In this document: one piece after another, positions 1 to 8,618 of the stretch | Layout: each line of letters begins with the position of its first letter | Numbering within the stretch: position 1 is the first letter of the stretch | Assembly: GCA_036388855.1 (NCBI GenBank) | Contig: DASVRA010000035.1 | Location: 124,001 to 188,000, forward strand | DNA: 64,000 nt | Origin: DASVRA01 sp036388855 | Lineage (GTDB): Bacteria; Pseudomonadota; Alphaproteobacteria; Caulobacterales; Caulobacteraceae | Reading direction: 5' to 3' | Notes under the pieces: generated by a model | Databases searched by the model: none | Told to the model about the DNA's origin: nothing | The model's input: only the letters and a program-made list of their open reading frames with translations | Program-made: the position numbers and the translations under genes

Positions 1-828
1 GAACATGCCCAGGCGCAGCAGCGGCGAGGCCGCCCTCGCCTGCGCCAGGATGAACAGCCCTGCTCCGACCGCCGCGGCGGCAAGCAGGCCCAGGTTGACC
101 GCGCCAAAGCCGCCGCGCCCCCAGGTCATGGCCAGCGCATAGGCGGCGAGCGCCGCCGCGAGCAGCAGCGTGCCGAGGGCGTCGAAGCGCGGCGCCTCTC
201 CCCTGCCCGCCGGGGGCGCGGTCGGCAGCGTCCGCAGCGCGAGGGCCAGGGCGAGCATCCCCAGCGGCACGTTGACCAGGAAGATCGTCCGCCAGCCGCC
301 CCCCGCGATCAGCACGCCTCCCAATGACGGGCCGAGCGTGGTGCCGACCGCCGACATGGTCCCGAGCAGCCCCATAGCCGCCCCGGTCCTGGCCTTCGGG
401 ACCGTCTCCCCGACCAGCGCCATGGCCAGAGCCATCATGATCGCGGCGCCCACCCCCTGGAGCGCCCGCGCGGCGATCAGCAGCCACAGCGACGGCGCCG
501 CCCCGCAGAGCAGCGAGGCCGCCGTGAACAGGCCGATCCCGACGATCAGCAGCCGACGCCGCCCGACGATGTCTCCGAGCCTACCCGCCCCCACGATCAA
601 CGCCGTGATCGCGAGCAGGTAAGCGATGACGACCCACTGGACCTGCTGAAAGGAGGCGGCGAACGCCTGCGCCAGAGTGGGAAGGCCGACGTTGGCGATG
701 CTGGTGGCCAGCGAGGCCATCAGCACGCACAGCGCCAAGCTGCTCACTGCCCACCGCGACGAGGGGGCGAGCGCCGGACCTTCCCGTGCGGTCGCGGCAG
801 TGACGGCCGAGCTTTGCATTAGCCCCAT
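1..828 (-). CDS. MFS drug-efflux transporter, DHA2-like (C-terminus cut by window edge)
   Basis: The minus-strand frame is open from 828 to the window edge (276 codons). It reads as the N-terminal half of a 14-TMS DHA2-type proton-coupled exporter. The first helix (VSSLALCVLMASLATSIAN) is followed by QVQWVVIAYLLA, then the MFS loop motif GRLGDIVGRRRLL between TM2 and TM3. The TM5 motif-C region reads GTTLGPSLGG, as in antiporters. The start is uncertain: ATG at 828 has no clear Shine-Dalgarno (SD), while ATG at 819 has GGGG five bases upstream. A 17-bp palindrome at 849-865 lies just upstream and could be its operator. Substrate is unknown; family assignment is firm. Confidence 0.85.
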   Translation of the reverse strand, partial: MGLMQSSAVTAATAREGPALAPSSRWAVSSLALCVLMASLATSIANVGLPTLAQAFAASFQQVQWVVIAYLLAITALIVGAGRLGDIVGRRRLLIVGIGLFTAASLLCGAAPSLWLLIAARALQGVGAAIMMALAMALVGETVPKARTGAAMGLLGTMSAVGTTLGPSLGGVLIAGGGWRTIFLVNVPLGMLALALALRTLPTAPPAGRGEAPRFDALGTLLLAAALAAYALAMTWGRGGFGAVNLGLLAAAAVGAGLFILAQARAASPLLRLGMF

Positions 829-1270
829 CTAGGCGCCGCCGGCTCTAGTTGCAAACGATTCGCAAGTAGCTCTTTGGGGCCACTTCTCCAGCAAGGGGAG
901 AGCAACAGAACCTCCCCCGCAACCGCTCCGCCGCTCCCATAGAGCTGTGGCCGCCCTGCATCGTCGGCCGAAAACGCCCACCGTCTCATCCCCGCCCGCG
1001 ACTCCAGCCCCATACTGCCGCCCGGGTCTTTGACATCGCTATCCCGAGCCCGCCGCCCCAGGCGCCGCTTGAACGAACGGTCGGCACGAGCGTCCGCCGC
1101 GCCCCAGCGAATGGCCGAATGTCCAAATGTCCGAATGTCCGGCGTTTCAAATCCGACATCTTCGCTGAAGCGGCCGAGGCTTCCTTCGCACAAAGCTGGA
1201 CGCCGCTTGCCCGGTCTCCCCGCCTTCCTATCTCAACCCCTGACTCAACGAGCGGAACAGGAGCCCCCCC
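829..1270. other. Intergenic region, 442 bp, no convincing gene
   Basis: Between the leftward MFS gene and the rightward DksA-like gene. It holds the operator-like palindrome at 849-865 and three imperfect tandem 8-mers (gaatgtcc, aaatgtcc, gaatgtcc) at 1117-1140. Open frames here have no family-like sequence and no credible SD, so I read it as non-coding. Confidence 0.5.
849..865. promoter_or_regulatory. 17-bp near-palindrome upstream of the MFS gene
   Basis: ttgcaaa-cga-ttcgcaa: the 7-bp arms differ from perfect symmetry by one base and are separated by 3 bases. It sits 20-40 bases upstream of the transporter start, a normal operator position. The arms resemble Fur-type or TetR-type operators. 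No regulator gene is adjacent in the window, so the binding protein is unknown. Confidence 0.35.
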
Positions 1271-1534
1271 ATGGCCGGCGGCTGGACGCGCGATGGCGCG
1301 GTGCTGGACCAGATCGAGGACACCGTCACCGACGGCGTGCTCGCCGCCCGCGCCCGCATGCCAGCGGGCGAGGGGTCGGACCATTGCGTCGAATGCGGCG
1401 ATGAGATTCCCGAGGCCCGCCGCCGCGCCCTGCCCGGTGTCCACACCTGCGTCCACTGCCAGTCCGGCCGCGACAGCCGCGTCGTCACCGCCGGCATCAA
1501 CCGCAGGGGCAGCAAGGACAGCCAACTCCGCTAG
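1271..1534 (+). CDS. DksA/TraR-family C4 zinc-finger protein (YbiI-like)
   Basis: 87 aa. The central zinc finger is CVECGDEIPEARR followed after a short spacer by TCVHCQ, i.e. CxxC-x17-CxxC, the signature of the DksA/TraR C4 family. The long coiled coil of true DksA (about 150 aa) is missing, so this is a short TraR/YbiI-type member; such proteins may act in the RNA polymerase secondary channel, but whether this one does is not shown. ATG 1271 has AGGAG nine bases upstream. It stands alone, with the RTX gene downstream on the same strand after 116 bases. Confidence 0.85.
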   Translation: MAGGWTRDGAVLDQIEDTVTDGVLAARARMPAGEGSDHCVECGDEIPEARRRALPGVHTCVHCQSGRDSRVVTAGINRRGSKDSQLR

Positions 1535-1650
1535 CGGGGCTGGCGGCCAAAGCAGACGCCGCTGCAGCCTCGGCGGCAGCCCAGAGGCTCCATTAGCAGC
1601 CGCGAAACAACCGTGTTATCGATCCTGCTTCGAGGATTGCGGAGCACCCC

Positions 1651-3339
1651 ATGACGTCCTTCGGCCGCATCGCCGTTGCGCCGGCCCTCGCGCGCGGCTC
1701 CGCCCCGTCCGCCGCGCCCGGGATCACCTACACCGGGTCGCCGGGAGACAACTATCAGGTCGGGACCGATAATGACGACGTCTTCAACTACGGCCAGGGC
1801 GGCGAGGACACCATCTTTGGCGGCGCGGGCGACGACCAGATCAACCTCGGCGCCCGGTTCACCACCGACGACCGGATCAACGGGGGAACCGGCTACGACA
1901 TCCTGAGGCTCAAGGGCGACTACTACGCCAACCAGCTGGACCTCGGCCCCGACACCCTGTTCGCGGTGGAGGAGATACGCCTCCTCGGAGGCTTCGATTA
2001 CGTACTGACCCTGGACGAATCCACCGTCGCGCCCGGCGAGAGCCTCACGATTGACGCGACCGCCGTGGCGGCGGGCGACATTTCCTGGATATTCGCGGGC
2101 GAGGACACCGATGGCCTGTTCGTCTACAAAGGCGGCGCCGGCTTCGACTGGGTCAACGTCGGGCAAGCCAACGCCACGATGTTCGGCGGCGCCGGCGACG
2201 ATTCGCTGGATATGGCGCCTGACTTCACCGGCGCCTCCCGCTTTGACGGCGGTCAGGGGAACGACCGCTTCTCCGTGTACTTTTCCGCTTCGGCTACCGT
2301 CACGCTCACAGCCCAGACCGTGGTTCACGTCGAACAGTTTTCGGTCCTGGCCAGGCCCAACGCGGGGGACGTCACCGTCCACCTGATCATGAGCAACGGC
2401 AACGTCGCCGCCGGCGAGACCATGCGGCTGAGCAGCGGCAGCAGCATTGGCGCGACCCTCGCCCTCTTTTTCGACGCCTCGGCCGAGCGCGACGGCGCCT
2501 ATGAGATGTATGACAACACCCGCAACGATACCCTGATCGGCGGCCGCGGCGACGATGTCTTCAGGTTCTTCGGCGGGGGAACCGACAGCGCCGCGGGCGG
2601 CGCCGGCGACGACCGCTTCGTGATCAGTCAGTCGGCCGTGCTCGACGTGACCGACACGCTCGACGGCGGCGGCGGCCACGACATCCTCCAGTTTGCCTGG
2701 GATCAGTCCGCGGGCGTGGTCCTGGGGGCTACCTCTCTGATCAGGATTGAGGCCGTGCTCTTCGACCCCAACTTCAGCTACGCCGTGACCTTGGAGGACG
2801 CTGCGGTAGCGGCCGGCGGCAAGCTCACCGCCGACGGCTCGGCGATTGTGGATTCCCATTGGCTGTCCTTCGATGGCTCCGCGGAGCGCGACGCCGAACT
2901 GGCGATCGAAGGGGGCGCGGGCGCCGATACCTTGCTGGGCGGCCGGCGCGACGATGTGCTCCGCGGCGGTGGGGGCGACGACATCCTGAGCGGCGGCCGC
3001 GGCGGCGACCGGCTGTTCGGGGGCGGCGAGGCCGATACGTTCCGCTACCTCAGTGTCACGGACAGCCGCGCCAGCAATCCTGACACGATCGTCGGCTTCG
3101 GACTGGGGGCTGACATCATCGACCTGCGCAAGATCGACGCCGACATCACCCAGGCCGACAACCAGGCGTTCCATCTCGGCAAGACAACGGGCCACATCGG
3201 CGATATCGTCGTCGTCTACGATGCCGCGGCCGACGTGACCAAGGTGCGGCTCTACGTTGATGCCGACGACCAGGCGGACGGCGTCATTCTGCTGGAGGGC
3301 GACCACCGCGGCCTCTCAGCCGACGCGTTCCTGCTTTAG
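1651..3339 (+). CDS. RTX (hemolysin-type) calcium-binding repeat protein
   Basis: 562 aa, acidic, with no Sec signal peptide, as expected for a type I secretion substrate. Glycine/aspartate nonapeptides (GGxGxDxxx) occur in blocks near residues 45-80, 165-205, 293-345 and 420-465; examples are GGAGDDQINLG and GGRGGDRLFGGG. Between the blocks lie non-repetitive segments that look beta-rich. The C-terminus (ADTFRYLSVTDS, then DTIVGFGLGADIIDL) matches the serralysin-type M10 C-terminal RTX domain, but no HExxH protease motif is present. It is probably a surface or secreted calcium-dependent structural protein. No ABC exporter genes are adjacent. Confidence 0.88.
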   Translation: MTSFGRIAVAPALARGSAPSAAPGITYTGSPGDNYQVGTDNDDVFNYGQGGEDTIFGGAGDDQINLGARFTTDDRINGGTGYDILRLKGDYYANQLDLGPDTLFAVEEIRLLGGFDYVLTLDESTVAPGESLTIDATAVAAGDISWIFAGEDTDGLFVYKGGAGFDWVNVGQANATMFGGAGDDSLDMAPDFTGASRFDGGQGNDRFSVYFSASATVTLTAQTVVHVEQFSVLARPNAGDVTVHLIMSNGNVAAGETMRLSSGSSIGATLALFFDASAERDGAYEMYDNTRNDTLIGGRGDDVFRFFGGGTDSAAGGAGDDRFVISQSAVLDVTDTLDGGGGHDILQFAWDQSAGVVLGATSLIRIEAVLFDPNFSYAVTLEDAAVAAGGKLTADGSAIVDSHWLSFDGSAERDAELAIEGGAGADTLLGGRRDDVLRGGGGDDILSGGRGGDRLFGGGEADTFRYLSVTDSRASNPDTIVGFGLGADIIDLRKIDADITQADNQAFHLGKTTGHIGDIVVVYDAAADVTKVRLYVDADDQADGVILLEGDHRGLSADAFLL

Positions 3340-3541
3340 AGGAGAGGAACACGCCTCCGGCGGGCCCGCTCGTCTCCACGCCCCGGCGGCTTACTCGCCT
3401 CGGCGCCGCGGACGCTTAGTCCCGCACGCATTCTGAAACGATCCTGCGCAATTTCAGCCGCTTAGTCGCTCCCGGCCCCTTTTCATCCCCCCTCTCCCCA
3501 CACCCCCTTACCCTTGTCCCCAAACCTTTGGAGACAAGCCC

Positions 3542-4293
3542 ATGACCGCCCACTTCGATAAAGCCGGCCTCGACGAGAACGGCCTCTACTACGCCCCCAT
3601 CGACCGCGCCCGCCGCGGCCATTCCGACGAGGTGTGGCTGCGCGCGCGCGAGGCCTACGAGGGCGGCCTGTCGGTCCAGACGGCGTGCGAGCGCGCCGGC
3701 GTCTCGCGCTCGGCCCTGTTCGAGCGGGCGCGCAAGGAGGGATGGCGCCGCCCCGCCCCGCGCGGCTGGGTCACCGACGAGGAACTGGCCGAGGCTGCCG
3801 CCGCCCCGCCCCTGACGCCCCAGCAGGCGGCCGAGGAGCCTGGGAGCAGGCCAGCCTGGCCCTGCGCCTGGGCCGCCTCGCCGAGGCCGCCGCCTGGACC
3901 CGCCTGCACCGCCAGTACCGCCAGATCGTGAAGGAGGACGAGGCGCGCGAGGCCAAACGCCTCGACGCCATCCGCAAGAACTACGAAGCCTTCGTCCGCG
4001 GCATCCAGGTCGAGGCCGGCCTCGAGCACGCGCGGGAAGAGATCCCATCCTCCTGCGAAGCCGGCGAGGCTGACGAAACCGACGAGGCGTTAGCCGCGGG
4101 CTACGCCGAACTGCAAACCCGCCTGCACATGGAGACCGGCGCTTTCATTGAAGCCTGCGACCGCGCGACGCCGACCCTCGCCAACGGCTCCGCCGATCCA
4201 GACTTGCCGGACTCACCGGACCGGCTTTCGCAGTCCGGCGAAGCCATTCCGGCCGCTGTCCACCCGGCCCAGGGCTGTGGGCGCCCCGTCTAG
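3542..4293 (+). pseudogene. HTH-domain protein disrupted by a single-base frameshift
   Basis: ATG 3542 has GGAG upstream and reads about 98 residues with a helix-turn-helix like that of small terminases and DUF-type regulators (VQTACERAGVSRSALFERAR, about residues 40-60). Near base 3838 the frame is lost: the reading ending in AAEE continues sensibly only in the -1 frame as AWEQASLALRLGRLAEAAAW and runs to the stop at 4293. Adding one G after gaggag would give one protein of about 250 aa. The C-terminal part is helical and acidic. It is either a recent pseudogene or a sequencing error. The function of the intact family is unknown to me. Confidence 0.7.
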
Positions 4294-4306
4294 CCAGTGC
4301 GCCTGA

Positions 4307-4924
4307 TCAGATCACGAAGCCGTCGGAGTGCGCGCCCAGCTCAGGCGCGGAGGCGTCCGCGACGTGCGCCGCCTGCGCGTCCGACAGGTGGCGGGCGCCA
4401 TGCTCCGGATCGCCGGTGACGGGATCCTTCTTGAACAGCATGAAGTTGTCCAGGCCGCCCTCCTCCCCGCCGTTCACATATTCGGCGCGGACGATCACCT
4501 CCTGCACGTCCGCCAGCACCGCCTTGATCTGGGCGGAGGTGGCGACCGCCCCGCCGAGCGAATCGACGTGCCAGCCGCCCTTGACGCTCAGCTGGGCCGA
4601 GACATGCGTCCATCCCGCGCCCGGCTGGCCCATCACCCGCACCAGGGTGATCCCCCCGCCGGTGATCTCCACGTCCGGCACGCCGCTGTAGTCCGACCCG
4701 GTGTCATAGATGTCGTAGGACAGCTTGCCTTTGTAGAAGGCCGACTGGTCGCCCAGGAACTTGGACCCGGCGACGAAGTAGGAGTCGCTCCCGGACGCGG
4801 CGTCGATCCAATGGATGTGGCCCCCCGGATCGCCGCCGGCAGGTTGCCAGTCGAACGTCCCCACGTCCCCCTGCATGCTCCAGCCTTCAAGGCCTTTGCT
4901 GAACCTGGACACGATCCGAGGCAT
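4307..4924 (-). CDS. Laminin-B-domain-like protein
   Basis: 205 aa. ATG 4924 has a very strong SD (AGGGGGAGAA), which rejects the much longer reading upstream. Residues about 5-150 resemble the laminin B (domain IV) beta-sandwich: FSKGLEGWSMQGDVG, then GGHIHWIDAASGSDSYFVAG, then GKLSYDIYDTGSDY and a later VIVRAEYVNGGEEGGLDNF. In bacteria such domains occur in carbohydrate-binding or extracellular proteins. No signal peptide is visible. It is convergent with the frameshifted HTH gene (13-bp gap). The role is unknown; perhaps secreted like the nearby RTX protein. Confidence 0.75.
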   Translation of the reverse strand: MPRIVSRFSKGLEGWSMQGDVGTFDWQPAGGDPGGHIHWIDAASGSDSYFVAGSKFLGDQSAFYKGKLSYDIYDTGSDYSGVPDVEITGGGITLVRVMGQPGAGWTHVSAQLSVKGGWHVDSLGGAVATSAQIKAVLADVQEVIVRAEYVNGGEEGGLDNFMLFKKDPVTGDPEHGARHLSDAQAAHVADASAPELGAHSDGFVI

Positions 4925-5036
4925 GAGCTTCTCCCCCTCTTGCTGAAAACAGCGTTCGCGCCAGGCGGGGTGAGAGTCAAGCGGCGGCGGGAGGGCGCGT
5001 GATAGGTCCGCCACCGGCACATGCGGCCCCGCAGTC

Positions 5037-5075
5037 AAAAAAGCCTGGATCCCCGCCCTCGCGGGGGTGAGCGGG
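5037..5075 (-). repeat. Palindromic repeat copy E (solitary)
   Basis: Starts with six A, then gcctggatccccgc, the hairpin ccccgc-cctc-gcgggg, and ends tgagcggg. Orientation matches the right-hand repeat of the GIY-YIG element at 37042-37082. The loop is CCTC rather than TTTC. It lies between the laminin-B gene and pgsA with no partner copy nearby. Confidence 0.7.
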
Positions 5076-5137
5076 AGGGGGAGTTGGCTTAAGAGGCGCT
5101 CGAACGCTGGGGCCGCCGCAGCCCCACAGGAGCCACG

Positions 5138-5770
5138 ATGAAGTCCCTCCCCAACCTCCTCACCGCCGCCCGCCTGATGCTGTGCCTGCTGATGTTCGCC
5201 GCCCTGATGCTGGTCGCCGGCGCCATCCCTGGCGTGGAGCGGGCGCCCGTCAGCATGGGCAACCAGCTCGTCGCCTTCGCCTTCGTCGCCTTTGTGGTGG
5301 CGGCGGTGACCGACTTCCTCGACGGCTGGCTCGCCCGCAAATACGGCGTCGAGAGCACGCTCGGCGCCATCCTCGACCCCATCGCCGACAAGATACTGGT
5401 CTGCGGCGCCATCGTCGGCCTGCTGGCGCTGGGGGCCCGCGACCTCGCCCTTCCCGGCGGCCTGATCCTGTTCCGCGAGTTCTCCGTCTCCGCTCTGCGG
5501 GAAGTCCTGGCCCCCCGCGGCCTGAAGCTTCCCGTCACCTTCCTCGCCAAGACCAAGACCACCGTCCAGCTGGTCGCCCTCGCCGCCTACCTGGGCCTCC
5601 CCCTGCTGGCTGGCCTGATCATGCGTTCTGGCGGGGTCGAAGCCATCGCCACCCTGCGCAACGTGATGACCACCGTGCTCGTGCTGCTCTGGATCGCCGC
5701 GGCCATCACCGTCTGGACCGGGCTCGAATATGCCTTGGCCGCGCGCCGGGCGCTGGCGGCGAAAGCTTAA
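5138..5770 (+). CDS. pgsA: CDP-diacylglycerol--glycerol-3-phosphate 3-phosphatidyltransferase
   Basis: 210 aa integral membrane enzyme that makes phosphatidylglycerophosphate, the committed step to phosphatidylglycerol and cardiolipin. The CDP-alcohol phosphatidyltransferase signature D-G-x2-A-R-x8-G-x3-D-x3-D is complete at about residues 66-90 (FLDGWLARKYG, then GAILDPIADKIL). The N-terminus MKSLPNLLTAARL is typical of PgsA. Several hydrophobic helices follow. ATG 5138 has AGGAG upstream. The stop overlaps that of convergent marC by four bases (5767-5770). Confidence 0.95.
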   Translation: MKSLPNLLTAARLMLCLLMFAALMLVAGAIPGVERAPVSMGNQLVAFAFVAFVVAAVTDFLDGWLARKYGVESTLGAILDPIADKILVCGAIVGLLALGARDLALPGGLILFREFSVSALREVLAPRGLKLPVTFLAKTKTTVQLVALAAYLGLPLLAGLIMRSGGVEAIATLRNVMTTVLVLLWIAAAITVWTGLEYALAARRALAAKA

Positions 5771-6468
5771 TGCTTGGCGTCGGCGTAGGGCTGCGCCACA
5801 TCGCGCTTGATCAGCCCCCGCGTGGAGTCGTTCACGCCGGTGAGGATGAACTGGATCGCCATCGCGCAAAGGATCAGCCCCGCCACCCGCACCACGATGG
5901 TCATCCCCACCCGCCCGAACAGCCGGCTCATCAACCCAGTCAGCAGGAAGGTCACCAGCGTCGCCACGCACACCCCGAAGATCACCGCCGCGCCCACCGC
6001 CGCCCCCGTGACGCCGAACGCCTTCGCCTCGCCCGCATAGATGATCACCGCCGACATCGCCCCCGGCCCGATCAGCAGCGGCATGGCGAAGGGCACCACC
6101 AGCCGCTCGAAGCTGCGCCGGGCATAGCCCCGGATGTCATTCACCCCCTGGGTGTCGCCCGAAGCCGCGAACGCCTCGGTGATGTCGTTCCGCGCCATGT
6201 CGAGCCCCAGCAGCAGCAGCAGGATGCCCCCCGCGATGCGGAAAGCCGGCATCGAGATGCCGAAGAACTGGAGCAAGGACAGTCCCGCGAAATAGAAGAA
6301 GATCAAAAACACGAACGCGAACAGCGAGATGTACACCGCCGTCAGCCGCCGCCCGCCCGCGCTCGCCCCCAGCGTCGCCGCCGCGAACACCGGCACGTTG
6401 CCGATCGGGTCAAGCAGGGCGAACAGGGCGACGAAGAAGTTGACGCCGAATTCCTGCGCGGGGCCCAT
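5767..6468 (-). CDS. MarC family inner-membrane protein
   Basis: 233 aa with six hydrophobic segments. It begins with the family-typical FFVALFALLDPIGNVPVF and has the mid-protein PFAMPLLIGPGAMSAVII motif of the MarC/UPF0056 family. The molecular function of MarC proteins is unresolved; an older link to multiple antibiotic resistance was not sustained. Convergent with pgsA (4-bp overlap) and divergent from pyrF. Confidence 0.9.
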   Translation of the reverse strand: MGPAQEFGVNFFVALFALLDPIGNVPVFAAATLGASAGGRRLTAVYISLFAFVFLIFFYFAGLSLLQFFGISMPAFRIAGGILLLLLGLDMARNDITEAFAASGDTQGVNDIRGYARRSFERLVVPFAMPLLIGPGAMSAVIIYAGEAKAFGVTGAAVGAAVIFGVCVATLVTFLLTGLMSRLFGRVGMTIVVRVAGLILCAMAIQFILTGVNDSTRGLIKRDVAQPYADAKH

Positions 6469-6521
6469 GTCGTCCTCTTAAGGCTGAGCATGTCCCCCCG
6501 CCACCCCCGGAGCCTCGCCGC

Positions 6522-7214
6522 ATGATCGCCGACCCGCGCCTGGTCGTGGCCCTCGACCTCGCCACCGCCGCCGAAGCCAGGGCAATGATCGAGCGGCTGG
6601 GTGACGCCGCCGGCTTCTACAAGATAGGCCTGCAGCTCCTGGCCACCGAAGGCATGGTCCTCGCCCGCGAACTCAAAGCCTCCGGGCGCCAAGTCTTCCT
6701 CGACTGGAAGCTCCACGACATCGGCGCAACGGTGGAAAAGGCCGCCGCCGCCTTGGCCGCAAGCGGCGCCGGCGACCTGCTTACCGTCCACGCCGAGCCT
6801 CAGGTCATGGCGGCCGCCCGGCGCGGCGTCGAAGGTTCACAGCTGAAGGTTCTCGCCGTGACGGTGCTGACCAGCCTCTCCGACTCCGACCTACGCCAGA
6901 TCGGCTATACCGAGCCCGCCGCCGCTCTGGTCGAGCGCCGCGTGCGTCAGGCGGGGGAGGCTGGCGTCCATGGCGTCGTCGCCAGCCCACATGAGGCCGC
7001 GCTGGCGCGGCGCATCGGCGGCCCCGGCTTTCTGGTGATTACCCCAGGCGTGCGCCCCTCGGGCGCCGCGCTCGACGACCAGGCCCGCGCCGCCGCCCCC
7101 GCCGAGGCGCTGCGCAACGGCGCCACCCACCTCGTGGTCGGGCGTCCAATCACGGCCGCGAGCGACCCGCGCGAGGCTGCCCGGGCGATCGCTGCCGAGA
7201 TGGCGGGCGCCTGA
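6522..7214 (+). CDS. pyrF: Orotidine 5'-phosphate decarboxylase
   Basis: 230 aa, usual size. Decarboxylates OMP to UMP, the last step of pyrimidine synthesis. Visible features are VVALDLATAAEA at the N-terminus with the first substrate Asp, the catalytic motif LDWKLHDIGATV (Lys and Asp of the K-D charge network, about residues 60-72), VITPGVRPSG and the phosphate-binding LVVGRPIT near the end. ATG 6522 has GGAG eight bases upstream. Confidence 0.96.
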   Translation: MIADPRLVVALDLATAAEARAMIERLGDAAGFYKIGLQLLATEGMVLARELKASGRQVFLDWKLHDIGATVEKAAAALAASGAGDLLTVHAEPQVMAAARRGVEGSQLKVLAVTVLTSLSDSDLRQIGYTEPAAALVERRVRQAGEAGVHGVVASPHEAALARRIGGPGFLVITPGVRPSGAALDDQARAAAPAEALRNGATHLVVGRPITAASDPREAARAIAAEMAGA

Positions 7215-7215
7215 C

Positions 7216-8520
7216 CTACTTGCAGCAGCCGCCGTGATGGCCGCCGTGGCCCTTGCCGCCGCCCGAGACGTGCACCCGGGCCCGCGCCGAGGCGAAGGCT
7301 GACGCCGAGGCCGAAGCCCGCGCCCGGCTGAAGCTCGAGCCGAAGCCGTTGCCGCCGACGATGAAGCCGCCGCCTCCGCCGCCGGAGCCGATCCACGCCG
7401 GGCCGACGCCGCCGTCCAGGCTCATGTCGGAGATACGCAGGCCCGCCGTCGTCAGCCCGCCACAGGGGGAGGCTACGAGTTCCGCCCCGCACGCGGCCGG
7501 CTGGTACCCGATCCGATACTTCCAGAACGAGTGATAGTCCCCGTACTGCGACTCGTAGCCGGCGCCGTGGCCGCCGCCGTACGGCCCCTGGTCATAGGTC
7601 CCCTGGCCGTACATGCCCTGGTCGTAGCCGCCCTGATCGTAGCCGCCGTCGCCGTAGGCCTGGCCGCCGCCGTAGCGGTCGTAGCCGCCGTCGTAACCCT
7701 GCGCAGAGGCGGGCGGCGGCGGGGGCGGCGCGTAAGACTGGCCGCCGTGGCTCCCATACGGCTGGCTGTAGCCGTGGCTCGTCATCGGGCACTTGTGGCC
7801 GCAGCCCCTGTGGCCGCCCATCGCCATCCCGCCCATAGCCGTGCCTGCGCCCATGCCTTCGCCGTGGCCGTAGGTCGGGACCCAACCGGAGTCGTAGCTG
7901 TAGGTCTTCACCGTGCTGCGGCCACGCATGCCGCCGCTCTTCCAGGCATACCGCCGCACGACCGGGCCGTGCTCGTAGCCGCGCCAGCCGCCGTGCGCGC
8001 CACGGCTCATGCCGTAGCCGTACTGGCCGCCGTGAGCCTGGCCGTGCGACTCGTCGGCGTAACCTTCCTCCGCCTGGCCGTAAGGCTGGTCCGGTCCCTG
8101 CGCGTATTGCTCGGGCGGAGGGGCGTAGTGGTGGGCCGGTCCGCCCGGCGGATAGGCGTCCGCCTCCGGCCCCTGGGCGTACTGCCCGGGCGGTGGCGCA
8201 TAGTGGTGGGCCGGGCCGCTCGCGGGTCCTTGGCCGTATTGGTCCGGCGGCGGTCCCTGGTCGTCGTAGGGCGCCATGTCCTCTTCCGGCGGAGGCTGAG
8301 GCGAATAGGCGGCGTCATCGCCATAATCGCCCTTGTCGTACCAGCGGTCGCCTTGCGTCAGGGGCGGGCCGCCGGCCAGCTGCGGATAGCTCTTCTGATA
8401 GGCGGAGCCGGGTTCGGCTTCCTCCGGCGGGCCCGAGCCGCCGCCGTTGTCGGCGAGCGCCACGCCCGCCGCCGCCATCAGGATCGCGGCCGCCGCCGCC
8501 GTCGCGTAAACCGTGCGCAT
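7216..8520 (-). CDS. Secreted Gly/Tyr/Pro-rich low-complexity protein with Ala-Ser C-terminal tract
   Basis: 434 aa. A signal peptide (about residues 1-23, ending GVALA-DN) is followed by long low-complexity stretches. Residues about 75-165 contain two copies of a GPAHHYAPPP-QYAQGP unit; residues about 265-315 carry DQGGYDQGMYGQGTYDQGPYG-type repeats. A short ordered stretch (about 325-375, HSFWKYRIGYQPAACGAELV) holds two cysteines. It is followed by a Gly run and an alternating Ala-Ser/Ala-Arg tract (SRARASASASAFASARARV), then a His/Gly/Cys tail. GGAGGAGG precedes ATG 8520. Function unknown; composition suggests an envelope or extracellular matrix protein. No homologue recognised. Confidence 0.8.
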   Translation of the reverse strand: MRTVYATAAAAAILMAAAGVALADNGGGSGPPEEAEPGSAYQKSYPQLAGGPPLTQGDRWYDKGDYGDDAAYSPQPPPEEDMAPYDDQGPPPDQYGQGPASGPAHHYAPPPGQYAQGPEADAYPPGGPAHHYAPPPEQYAQGPDQPYGQAEEGYADESHGQAHGGQYGYGMSRGAHGGWRGYEHGPVVRRYAWKSGGMRGRSTVKTYSYDSGWVPTYGHGEGMGAGTAMGGMAMGGHRGCGHKCPMTSHGYSQPYGSHGGQSYAPPPPPPASAQGYDGGYDRYGGGQAYGDGGYDQGGYDQGMYGQGTYDQGPYGGGHGAGYESQYGDYHSFWKYRIGYQPAACGAELVASPCGGLTTAGLRISDMSLDGGVGPAWIGSGGGGGGFIVGGNGFGSSFSRARASASASAFASARARVHVSGGGKGHGGHHGGCCK

Positions 8521-8618
8521 CGCGCGCCTCCTCCAGCCATGCCGAAATGGTTAACGGCGCAAGCTAGACGATGGCTCCCGCCGCTCCACGGGTTTCCCGC
8601 GCGAGGCGAACCATTCTC

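Noticed and set aside
1531..3306. Long minus-strand open frame (591 codons) opposite the RTX gene
   Set aside because: It is the antisense shadow of a clear RTX protein; composition is Val/Gly/Ala-rich without domain motifs, as expected in GC-rich DNA.
3542..4293. Prophage remnant suggested by the terminase-like HTH
   Set aside because: No other phage genes, integrase or att-like repeats nearby; a lone HTH is not enough.
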